From Acetobacteraceae bacterium (GTDB lineage Bacteria; Pseudomonadota; Alphaproteobacteria; Acetobacterales; Acetobacteraceae), in assembly GCA_030039695.1 (NCBI GenBank), contig JASHVB010000945.1, forward strand, positions 1 through 5,591: a stretch of DNA of 5,591 nt, in the 5' to 3' direction. This document shows, in pieces, positions 1 to 5,483 of the stretch (positions within the stretch are counted from its first letter, which is position 1; each line of letters begins with the position of its first letter). The notes beneath the pieces are model-generated. The model saw nothing but the letters and a program-made list of their open reading frames with translations, did no database searches and was not told the DNA's origin. Made by a program: the position numbers and the translations under genes.

Positions 1-242
1 GTCCATTCATACACCGAGCCAGTGACCCAGGCGATGCGCATGATCATCAGCTCGCGCAGGCGGGTATCGAACTTGTTGTTCTCGAGAAGCTGGATGAGCT
101 GGCTGAAGGCGACACGCGCCACGCCGGCGTTGTTGGCGACGGTGCGGAATGCCTCACTTTGCGTGCGCCGTGCGGGCATGCCCATCGCTTCGCCGAGTTC
201 GCGGGCACGCTCTGGCGAGACCATCGGGACTCGAGGCGGCAT
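1..242 (-). CDS. Carboxymuconolactone decarboxylase (CMD/AhpD-fold) family protein, N-terminal part
   Basis: The first 80 codons of a minus-strand gene are present; the C-terminus lies beyond the left edge. The start is the ATG at 242-240, with a GGGAGAG Shine-Dalgarno-like stretch a few bases upstream. Near residues 61-80 the translation carries the family's typical pattern RLRELMIMRIAW...GSVYEW, corresponding to the R-REL-I-R-A...YEW helix of CMD-domain proteins, and the preceding region (residues 30-58) resembles the usual N-terminal helical segment. Relatives are about 180-200 residues long. Known members include gamma-carboxymuconolactone decarboxylase and AhpD-type disulfide reductases; most paralogues beside catabolic genes have no proven reaction. 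The part that would show a catalytic CxxC or His is outside the window, so the activity cannot be assigned. It lies 146 bp downstream of a same-strand monooxygenase gene and may be co-transcribed with it. Confidence 0.85.
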   Translation of the reverse strand, partial: MPPRVPMVSPERARELGEAMGMPARRTQSEAFRTVANNAGVARVAFSQLIQLLENNKFDTRLRELMIMRIAWVTGSVYEW

Positions 243-388
243 GGAGTGCTCTCCCGTGAGGTTGGTGCCATGGTCGGGCTGTTTAGGGCGGGGCCCGGCC
301 GGCCGCCTTCACGACCACCCGCTTGGTGTCAGGTTGGCCGAGACGCTTTGTGACCGAAGGCGCGGTGGGGCTCAGGCATAAGGCCCTG

Positions 389-1609
389 CTACCTCAGCCT
401 TGGTCCGGTATCCATTCCCATCAGCCCGCGACCGCAGATCGGGTACCACTCCGGACCGATCGTCACTGTCTGACCCACCACCTGCAGGTCCCGCCAGCAT
501 TCTGCGAGCCGGCTCGTGCGCTTGAACGATGTGCTGCCGCCGTGGCGGTACATCAGATCCATCGCCTCGCGCGCGCAGTCGGCCGCGTGCGTCGAGGCCA
601 GCCGGCACCGCACCCGTTGCTCCAAAGTCGTCGTGCGCCCGTCAGCCAACGTGTCCCAGATCTCGCGGATCATCGCACTGCGGTACCCACGTCCGGCGTT
701 CAGGATCGCATCCGCCCGCCCGACATCGTTCTGAACCTGCGGGTTGTCGCCGAGTCTGAACGTCCGCCCGCGCGGCGTTTTCTCAATGGCCAGCTCGATG
801 AGCGCATTGATCCCCGCTCGCGCAATGCCGGTGATCACCGAGCTGTGATGCGGTCCGACCCAGCACTGTGTTGGCAGTGCATAGGTCACCCCCGGCCAGC
901 GTGACCACTGGTTATCCAGCGGAATGCCGGCATGCTCCATGCTCCGCCGCTCCGGCAAGAAAACATCCTTCACCCTCCAGTCGAAGCTTCCGGTACCGCG
1001 CAACCCGGCCACATCCCAGCTGCCCGGCATGATCTCGGCTTCCGACTTTGGGAACACACCCCGCCAGTACAGCGGCCGTCCATCTGCACCGCACCGCGGC
1101 TTTCCGTCGTCGAGAACCTGGAAACTCCCCAGCATCCATGAGGCTTCCTGGCAACCGCTGCCGAACGTCCAATGTCCGGTGACGCGATAGCCGCCTGGCA
1201 CCGGGGCCGCGTGCCCACCGCCCTGCACAGCCGTGCCAGCAATCGCCGACGGCGCGCCCTGGCCATGCACTTCCTGCACGCCCTCATCCGGCAACCCCAG
1301 CGTTACCAATTGGCCTATACTGTTGTTCGCCAGATTCCAGCCGACCGAGCCGCAGCCCTCCGCCAACAGTTCGACGACGCGGGTATAGGTCAGCGGATCA
1401 GCTTGCAGTCCGCCGAGCGAGCGCGGGATGACCATGCGGTAGAAACCAGCAGCGTGCAGTTGTTCCACGAGCGGTCGTGGCAGGCGCTGCTCCTGCTCCA
1501 GCTGATCCTTGTACTGGCGCAGTTCCGCATGCAGCCCCGCCGCGGCACGCACCAGTGGCTGCGCGTCGAAATCGACTGGTAACGGCGTGTCGTCAACGAT
1601 AGCGTCCAT
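389..1609 (-). CDS. Acyl-CoA dehydrogenase-like flavin-dependent (group D) monooxygenase
   Basis: A complete 406-residue protein with the acyl-CoA dehydrogenase fold. Residues about 20-120 form the N-terminal helical domain (LPRPLVEQLHAAGFYRMVIP, then LGG). Residues about 121-225 are the beta domain, with HWTFGSG at 146-152 and SWDVAGLRGTGS at 197-208, the pattern that contacts flavin. Residues about 250-406 are the C-terminal helical domain, with YRHGGSTSF at 354-362 and CWRDLQVVGQ at 371-380. The RHGG...WRDL pattern and the lack of a YEGT-type catalytic Glu segment favour the HpaB/HsaA/DszC type hydroxylases over true acyl-CoA dehydrogenases. Such enzymes use reduced FMN or FAD from a separate reductase to hydroxylate aromatic or heterocyclic substrates in the cytoplasm. 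The start ATG (1609-1607) has GGGAG 10 nt upstream; the stop is TAG. The gene lies upstream of the CMD-family gene and divergent from an SDR gene, so a catabolic role is inferred. The substrate is unknown, and Thr381 occupies a position that is His in DszC. Confidence 0.85.
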   Translation of the reverse strand: MDAIVDDTPLPVDFDAQPLVRAAAGLHAELRQYKDQLEQEQRLPRPLVEQLHAAGFYRMVIPRSLGGLQADPLTYTRVVELLAEGCGSVGWNLANNSIGQLVTLGLPDEGVQEVHGQGAPSAIAGTAVQGGGHAAPVPGGYRVTGHWTFGSGCQEASWMLGSFQVLDDGKPRCGADGRPLYWRGVFPKSEAEIMPGSWDVAGLRGTGSFDWRVKDVFLPERRSMEHAGIPLDNQWSRWPGVTYALPTQCWVGPHHSSVITGIARAGINALIELAIEKTPRGRTFRLGDNPQVQNDVGRADAILNAGRGYRSAMIREIWDTLADGRTTTLEQRVRCRLASTHAADCAREAMDLMYRHGGSTSFKRTSRLAECWRDLQVVGQTVTIGPEWYPICGRGLMGMDTGPRLR

Positions 1610-1747
1610 TGGATGCTTGCTCCCAGCGTCTTGTACGAGGGAGCGTGCCCGGTCTGCTGTCGTGTGTCACGTCCCGCCAGGCGGCTGGACCCATCAGGGC
1701 CTGGAATGCACGATCCCCATGCGAGCAATCATCGCAGGAGACGAGCC
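1610..1747. promoter_or_regulatory. Divergent promoter/operator region between monooxygenase and SDR genes
   Basis: This 138-bp gap must hold the promoters of both divergent genes. Three short inverted repeats are visible: GCTCCC (1619-1624) with GGGAGC (1639-1644), separated by 14 nt and overlapping the monooxygenase ribosome-binding site; CCGCC-A-GGCGG at 1674-1684; and TGCGA (1720-1724) with TCGCA (1732-1736), 7 nt apart and touching the SDR ribosome-binding site. These could be regulator-binding sites, but in GC-rich DNA such short arms also arise by chance. I found no convincing -35/-10 pair. The regulator that would act here is not identifiable. Confidence 0.4.
1736..1740 (+). promoter_or_regulatory. 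Shine-Dalgarno site that fixes the SDR start
   Basis: AGGAG ends 7 nt before the ATG at 1748. The same frame is open further upstream, to an ATG at 1613, but that extension has no ribosome-binding site, would fill the divergent promoter region, and would put about 45 residues of non-SDR sequence before the normal SDR N-terminus. The site therefore decides the start in favour of 1748. Confidence 0.8.
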
Positions 1748-2506
1748 ATGTCCCGCTTGACGGGCAAAGTTGCGCTTATCACCGGCGCCGGCGCCGGCAT
1801 CGGCCGCGCCACGGCGCGTGCCATGGCGGCCGAAGGCGCGAAGGTCGTCGTCGCCGACATCAGTGCCGCGTGCGGCGAACAGACGGCGCAGCTCGTTGTG
1901 CAGACCGGCGGGGATTGCATCGCGGTCAGCACCGACGTGACGCAGGAACACAGTGTGCGCACAGCGATCGAAACCGCCGTGCGGCACTACGGTGCGCTGC
2001 ATATTCTGCACAACAACGCGGGTGGATCGACGCCGGTTGACAGCACCGTTGTTGACGTGCCGCTGGAGGAATTCTGGCGCGCCGTCCGCCTGGATTTGTT
2101 CGGCACGTTCCTCGGCTGCCGGTTCGGCATTCCGGCGATCATCGCATCGGGCGGCGGCTCGGTGATCAACATGACCTCGAATGTCGCGCTGATGGGCATA
2201 TCCGGGCGCGATTGCTACACGGCTGCCAAAGGTGGGATTGCCGCGATCACCCGCTCGATGGCGGTGGAGTTCGCGGCACAGAAGGTGCGGGTGAACGCGA
2301 TTGCACCGTCAGCGACGATGACCGACCGCGTGCGCGGGCGGTTGGAGGCGGGTAATCCGCGCGTGACGAAGCTCGCAGCGGCGCACCTGGTCGGGCTGAT
2401 CCAGCCGGAGGACGTCGCCAATATGGCCGTGTTTCTCGCATCAGACGAGTCGCGAATGGTTACCGGCCACGTGCATCCCGTGGACAGCGGGGTGACTATT
2501 TCCTGA
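1748..2506 (+). CDS. SDR family NAD(P)-dependent oxidoreductase (classical type)
   Basis: A complete 252-residue classical short-chain dehydrogenase, the usual family length, probably a soluble cytoplasmic oxidoreductase interconverting an alcohol and a ketone. Visible motifs are the cofactor-binding TGAGAGIG at 12-19, Asp37 at the end of the second beta strand (which normally favours NAD over NADP), DV at 63-64, NNAG at 89-92, Ser144, and the catalytic YTAAK at 157-161. Several positions are unusual: Asp116 stands where the catalytic tetrad normally has Asn (LDLFGTF rather than VNL-G-F), PS at 187-188 replaces the usual PG, and VDSG at 245-248 replaces VDGG. It starts 138 bp from the divergent monooxygenase gene, which suggests participation in the same catabolic route, perhaps oxidising a hydroxylated product. 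The substrate cannot be read from sequence. The start is supported by AGGAG 7 nt upstream. Confidence 0.92.
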   Translation: MSRLTGKVALITGAGAGIGRATARAMAAEGAKVVVADISAACGEQTAQLVVQTGGDCIAVSTDVTQEHSVRTAIETAVRHYGALHILHNNAGGSTPVDSTVVDVPLEEFWRAVRLDLFGTFLGCRFGIPAIIASGGGSVINMTSNVALMGISGRDCYTAAKGGIAAITRSMAVEFAAQKVRVNAIAPSATMTDRVRGRLEAGNPRVTKLAAAHLVGLIQPEDVANMAVFLASDESRMVTGHVHPVDSGVTIS

Positions 2507-2788
2507 TCGAGCGCATAGCATCGGTCGGTCGCTAGGGGGAGAAGTGTAGATTTTTTCCCTTGTGAAGTCCTGACTTATATAACGGGCAAAAATGCTTGTC
2601 GGCAGGTTGGTCGACGCGAACAGTACCTCGTTCCGACAGGCCACCGCGACTTCAAGATGCCCTACATTTTTGGGGGACTGATGCGTCTGCTATGTCGCAG
2701 TGTTCTCGTACTGTCTAGTTATGCGAACTGGATGCACGTTTCGTTAATTCCAGCCTCATCTCTGATGGTGCCGCTGCTCCGCCGGTGA
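2507..2788. other. Gene-free convergent intergenic region of lower G+C
   Basis: This 282-bp stretch separates the SDR (plus) from the regulator (minus). By hand count about half of the bases between 2521 and 2760 are G or C, clearly less than in the flanking genes. It contains runs such as six T at 2551-2556 and five T followed by five G around 2666-2675. I see no RNA gene, IS terminal repeat or convincing coding sequence. A 35-codon plus-strand ORF at 2681-2788 exists but is unsupported. The region may be degraded sequence left by the event that shortened the neighbouring regulator. Confidence 0.5.
2534..2560 (+). terminator. Weak hairpin downstream of the SDR gene, possible terminator
   Basis: Beginning 28 bp after the SDR stop codon, AGGGGGAGAA (2534-2543) can pair with TTTTTTCCCT (2551-2560) across a 7-nt loop, giving ten pairs of which three are G-U. 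This works only in the plus-strand transcript. The T-run lies inside the 3' arm rather than after the stem, so it is not a classical intrinsic terminator. It is the only candidate hairpin I found behind the SDR gene. Confidence 0.25.
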
Positions 2789-4387
2789 TCACAGGACGGG
2801 CGCCGAATACGGATGTGTATTAAGGGCGCGTGTCGATCGAACACCGGCGCGACCAACAATCGATGGAGCAACGTCGGCACGTGCAGCGCAGCCAGGATCG
2901 GCGCGGCCAGGGCTTGCGGTCAGCCGTTCGAATGCGTAAGCACGTGTGGTTTCGAATAGACAAAACCCAGTTGTCGCGGAGTCCACCACCTTAACCACAA
3001 GTGACTTCCTTACAAGGCCAACAATACCATCAGTGACACCGGCTTCGGTCATACCGCCACCCGCCACCGCGCACACGGATTCCAACGAAAGACGACCAGC
3101 GAAGGCCGCCAGGCGATTCAGAAGCAATCGCTCTGTTTCGGTCAAAAGCTGATAGCTCCAGTCAAACGTGGCGCGCAGCGTCCGATGCCTGGGCGGCGCA
3201 TTGCGTCGTCCACTGGCCAGTAAAGCAAAACGATCTCGCAATCCGACCGCAACCTGCTCGACGCCTAATGTCGCCGCCCGAGCTGCGGCAAACTCAATGG
3301 CAAGAGGTATGCCATCGAGACGGCGGCAAATGGTCCCGACAGCCGACGGATATTCGGCAATCACCGACGGATCCGCACCAGCCTCGCCGGCTCGGACCAT
3401 AAAGAGTTCTGATGCGGTGTATTCCAAAATCCGAGCCGATTCCATCTCACCGGCCGCCGGTACCTCGAGCGGAGTTACAACGTAAGCATACTCGCCGGCA
3501 ATGCTCAACATTTCACGGCTGGTTGACAGTATCATCGCCCTCGGGCAAAGGGACAGGATCGTTTCAACGAGCGTGGCCACCGCGTCGACTAGATGCTCGC
3601 AGCTGTCCAGAACCAACATCATCTTTTTTGGGCCGATCGCGCGGGCGACGGTTTCCGATGAAACAGCGCCGATTCCAAGCCCAAGTCCGAGCGCATTGGC
3701 CACTGCGGCCGGCACTAGGGCCGGTTCGGAACACGATGCAAGTTCGACCAGCCAGGTTCCGTCTGGAAAGTCGTCCACCAGGCCTCGTGCGACCTCTAGC
3801 GCGAGAGCGGTTTTGCCGATGCCACCCGTGCCAGTGAGGGTCACAGCGCGATAGGCGGAAATCAACTCCCGCACGCGTTGAAGCGCGTCCCCTCGACCAA
3901 TCAAGCGTGTCGAGCTTGCAGGAAAGTTGCTGACCCGCGATTGCTCCGTAGGCCCCGTCCGCCGCGGGCCGGTCGGCAGTCTCGCCAGCCCCTGAGCCAC
4001 GGGCGTCCAGTCGCCAAGCAGACGATAGCCACGCCCAGACTCCGTTTTCAGCAACTCCCGAAAGGGACCGAGCGCCTTGCGAATCGCCACCACATGGGTA
4101 TGCAGCAAGTTGTCCGTGACGATCGCCCCTGGCCAGACGCAATCCATCAGCTCGTCCTTGGTAACGAGCCTGCCAGACGATCGAATTAAAACATGCAAGA
4201 TCTCAAACGCCCGCCCGCCGATTGGAACGGGCAAGCCTCGGACGCGAACTTCGCGGCAAGCAAAGTCGATCTCACACTCACCTAACGTATAGGTCGGCAG
4301 CGCACGCTCCGTAACCATGTCAGCGGCCTTGAAACGCATGTCTCGATGCCGCTCGCTGGTGTCCGCGTCACGGGTTTGTGGCTTCAT
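2789..4387 (-). CDS. Winged-helix/STAND ATPase transcriptional regulator, apparently C-terminally truncated
   Basis: From the ATG at 4387 the protein has 532 residues. Residues about 33-127 form an OmpR/PhoB-type winged-helix DNA-binding domain (GRAFEILHVLI, KDELMDCVWPG, ESGRGYRL). A linker is followed by a STAND/NB-ARC-like ATPase: Walker A GTGGIGKT at 186-193, Walker B region MLVLDSCEH at 257-265, ILSTSRE at 286-292, DGIPLAIEFAAARA near 358-371, and the winged-helix-like TFDWSYQLLTETE near 407-419. Relatives normally continue for several hundred residues of TPR-like sensor region, about 900-1000 in total. Here recognisable homology stops around FETTRAYAFERLTAS (478-492), and the last 40 residues do not fit. 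No receiver domain is present; ligand sensing with ATP-driven oligomerisation is the family model. The start is uncertain: GAGAGGAG lies very close to ATG 4387; a GTG at 4426 (AAGGA 5 nt upstream) and an ATG at 4318 (AAGG 8 nt upstream) are alternatives. The target genes are unknown. Confidence 0.8.
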   Translation of the reverse strand: MKPQTRDADTSERHRDMRFKAADMVTERALPTYTLGECEIDFACREVRVRGLPVPIGGRAFEILHVLIRSSGRLVTKDELMDCVWPGAIVTDNLLHTHVVAIRKALGPFRELLKTESGRGYRLLGDWTPVAQGLARLPTGPRRTGPTEQSRVSNFPASSTRLIGRGDALQRVRELISAYRAVTLTGTGGIGKTALALEVARGLVDDFPDGTWLVELASCSEPALVPAAVANALGLGLGIGAVSSETVARAIGPKKMMLVLDSCEHLVDAVATLVETILSLCPRAMILSTSREMLSIAGEYAYVVTPLEVPAAGEMESARILEYTASELFMVRAGEAGADPSVIAEYPSAVGTICRRLDGIPLAIEFAAARAATLGVEQVAVGLRDRFALLASGRRNAPPRHRTLRATFDWSYQLLTETERLLLNRLAAFAGRLSLESVCAVAGGGMTEAGVTDGIVGLVRKSLVVKVVDSATTGFCLFETTRAYAFERLTASPGRADPGCAARADVAPSIVGRAGVRSTRALNTHPYSAPVL

Positions 4388-4460
4388 GACTCCTCTCATC
4401 GGTGACCACGACAGACCTTTGAGCACCACTATCCTTACCAGCGCAGACAGCAGCGAGCGT

Positions 4461-4520
4461 ACTGATCGCCGGGCTTTGGCTCTGTGTTTGTTACTGATCG
4501 TCGATCGCAGATTGGCTCTG
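4461..4520. repeat. Imperfect two-copy tandem repeat (ACTGATCG...TTGGCTCTG)
   Basis: ACTGATCG occurs at 4461-4468 and 4493-4500, and TTGGCTCTG at 4476-4484 and 4512-4520. Each copy therefore has the same two blocks in the same order, separated by 7 nt in the first copy and 11 nt in the second. The copies sit upstream of the STAND regulator gene, 75-135 bp from its assigned start, where operator or activator sites would be expected. The palindrome at 4496-4506 overlaps the second copy. Duplicate binding sites for one of the flanking regulators is an inference; a local duplication without function is the alternative. Confidence 0.5.
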
Positions 4521-4701
4521 TTGTCTCGGTATGGATGCGAGAAGAGTGTAAGCCCCGCACGGATTTAGCTATCCAACGTACAGCAGAGGATTGTTATATG
4601 AAGGTATGAGTGTGGTCGCACGAGCGCTGCGCGCCGATTGGGCGTCCAACAACTGCTTCTTCCGAAATGCCCCGACCGCGGACGCCTGCGAACAAGATAA
4701 G

Positions 4702-4730
4702 TTGATGGACACGGGACGCTCGGGTACTAT
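4702..4730 (+). promoter_or_regulatory. Candidate sigma-70-like promoter for the FixJ-type regulator
   Basis: TTGATG (4702-4707) and TACTAT (4725-4730) are separated by exactly 17 bp and each match four of six positions of the -35 and -10 consensus. Transcription would begin near 4737, about 30 nt before the start codon at 4766. GGTGAG at 4751-4756, 9 nt before the ATG, can serve as the ribosome-binding site. The match is by eye and modest. Confidence 0.35.
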
Positions 4731-4765
4731 GCCGCCGAGGTGACCCTTCTGGTGAGAACCTGGCG

Positions 4766-5395
4766 ATGCCATCGCAGACGAACGAAAAGGCGATCGTGTA
4801 CGTGGTCGATGACGATGCGTCCGTCCGCAACGCATTGGAATACCTCTTCGACAGCGTCGGGCATGATACGCGGACTTACGCGACCGCTGGTGACTTTCTG
4901 ATCGGACAGGTGGAGGACAGGCCTGGTTGCATCGTTGTCGATGTACGCCTGCCCGACATGAACGGCCTGGATTTTCAGAACCGTCTGGACCAGTTGGGCG
5001 TACGGCTGCCGATCGTGGTGATCACCGGCTATGGCGACATTCCTATGTCGGTCCGCGCCATGAAACGGGGGGCCGTAGATTTTCTTTCCAAGCCGTTCCA
5101 CGACCAGGACATGCTGGATGCGGTAACGGCTGCCATCGAACGCGATCGAAAACGGCGGACGGTCGAAAGCGAGATCGCAAGGATACTGCAACGTTTCGGT
5201 GCTCTATCCCCGCGAGAACAGCAGGTCATGCTCCTGGTCACCGCCGGCAAAATGAACAAGCAGGTCGCAGGTGACCTTGGGATCAGTGAGATCACGACGA
5301 AAATTCATCGCGGCGCGGCCATGCGCAAAATGGGCGCAAAAACGCTGGCAGAACTAGTCAGGATGGCGGAGGTGGTACGGCCCACCCGGCCGTAA
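4766..5395 (+). CDS. FixJ-type response regulator (receiver plus LuxR-type HTH)
   Basis: A complete 209-residue two-component response regulator, the normal length for the FixJ/NodW/TodT class. The receiver domain (about 8-125) shows acidic residues Asp15-Asp16, phospho-acceptor Asp59 in VVDVRLPDMNGL, Thr87 in VITGYGD, and Lys109 in FLSKPF, so phosphorylation should be possible. The C-terminal LuxR/GerE HTH (about 144-205) shows LSPREQQV at 147-154, NKQVAGDLGISE at 164-175 and KIHRGAAMRKMGA at 179-191. The position before KIHR is Thr where most relatives have Val (TVK). It should bind DNA and activate or repress genes after phosphorylation by a histidine kinase, which is not in the window. 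The ATG at 4766 has GGTGAG 9 nt upstream. A second receiver-domain gene starts 88 bp downstream on the same strand, probably in the same operon. Target genes and signal are unknown. Confidence 0.93.
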   Translation: MPSQTNEKAIVYVVDDDASVRNALEYLFDSVGHDTRTYATAGDFLIGQVEDRPGCIVVDVRLPDMNGLDFQNRLDQLGVRLPIVVITGYGDIPMSVRAMKRGAVDFLSKPFHDQDMLDAVTAAIERDRKRRTVESEIARILQRFGALSPREQQVMLLVTAGKMNKQVAGDLGISEITTKIHRGAAMRKMGAKTLAELVRMAEVVRPTRP

Positions 5396-5470
5396 AGCCG
5401 GCAATTATACTTGCGTATGACTCCAGACTCGCCGCCGAATATGCCAATACTGATTTGCTGGACCGCCTAG

Positions 5471-5477
5471 AAAAGGA
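5471..5477 (+). promoter_or_regulatory. Ribosome-binding site fixing the GTG start of the second regulator
   Basis: AAAAGGA ends 6 nt before GTG at 5484-5486. It selects this GTG as the start, because no ATG in that frame lies ahead of the receiver's first beta strand; overlapping ATG and GTG codons at 5480-5484 are in other frames that soon reach stops. Confidence 0.65.
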
Positions 5478-5483
5478 CGATGT

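Larger units (their letters stand above)
4388..4765. other. Divergent intergenic region between the STAND regulator and the FixJ-type regulator
   Basis: This 378-bp region separates two divergent regulatory genes and should contain both promoters. It holds an imperfect tandem repeat (4461-4520), an 11-bp odd palindrome GATCG-T-CGATC at 4496-4506, a candidate plus-strand promoter at 4702-4730, and a 45-codon plus-strand ORF at 4606-4743 with coding-like third positions but a poorly placed ribosome-binding site. If the regulator begins at an upstream GTG (4426 or 4429), the region is correspondingly shorter. I could not pick out a minus-strand promoter with acceptable spacing. Confidence 0.55.

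Noticed and set aside
323..904. 193-codon plus-strand open frame opposite the monooxygenase gene
   Set aside because: It lies antisense to a gene with clear family motifs, its translation is Arg/Pro/His-rich with no recognisable domain, and such shadows are expected in GC-rich DNA.
1613..1747. N-terminal extension of the SDR to the ATG at 1613
   Set aside because: It has no ribosome-binding site, no SDR homology, and covers the shared promoter region. The ATG at 1748 has AGGAG 7 nt upstream and gives the normal family N-terminus.
2441..2644. 67-codon minus-strand open frame across the SDR end and the gap
   Set aside because: It has no recognisable motif or supporting ribosome-binding site, and it overlaps the SDR gene on the opposite strand.
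2681..2788. 35-codon plus-strand ORF (MRLLCRSVLVLSSYANW...) preceded by GGGGGA
   Set aside because: It is mildly hydrophobic and ends just before the regulator's end, but it is very short, has no coding-like third-position bias, and lies in the low-G+C gap.
3564..4142. 192-codon minus-strand open frame inside the STAND regulator
   Set aside because: It is an out-of-frame shadow of the ATPase region; the overlapping frame carries Walker A/B and winged-helix motifs.
4512..4521. TTGGCTCTGT resembling the terminal repeat of IS6-family elements (GGCTCTGTTGCAAA)
   Set aside because: The similarity stops after GGCTCTGTTG, there is no transposase or matching opposite end, and the sequence is better explained as part of the local tandem repeat.
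4727..5191. 154-codon minus-strand open frame opposite the FixJ-type gene
   Set aside because: It is antisense to a response regulator with every key receiver residue present, and its own translation has no family pattern.
5386..5401. CCGGC/GCCGG hairpin over the stop codon of the FixJ-type gene, possible terminator
   Set aside because: The stem has only five pairs, no T-run follows, and the next gene on the same strand starts 88 bp later.
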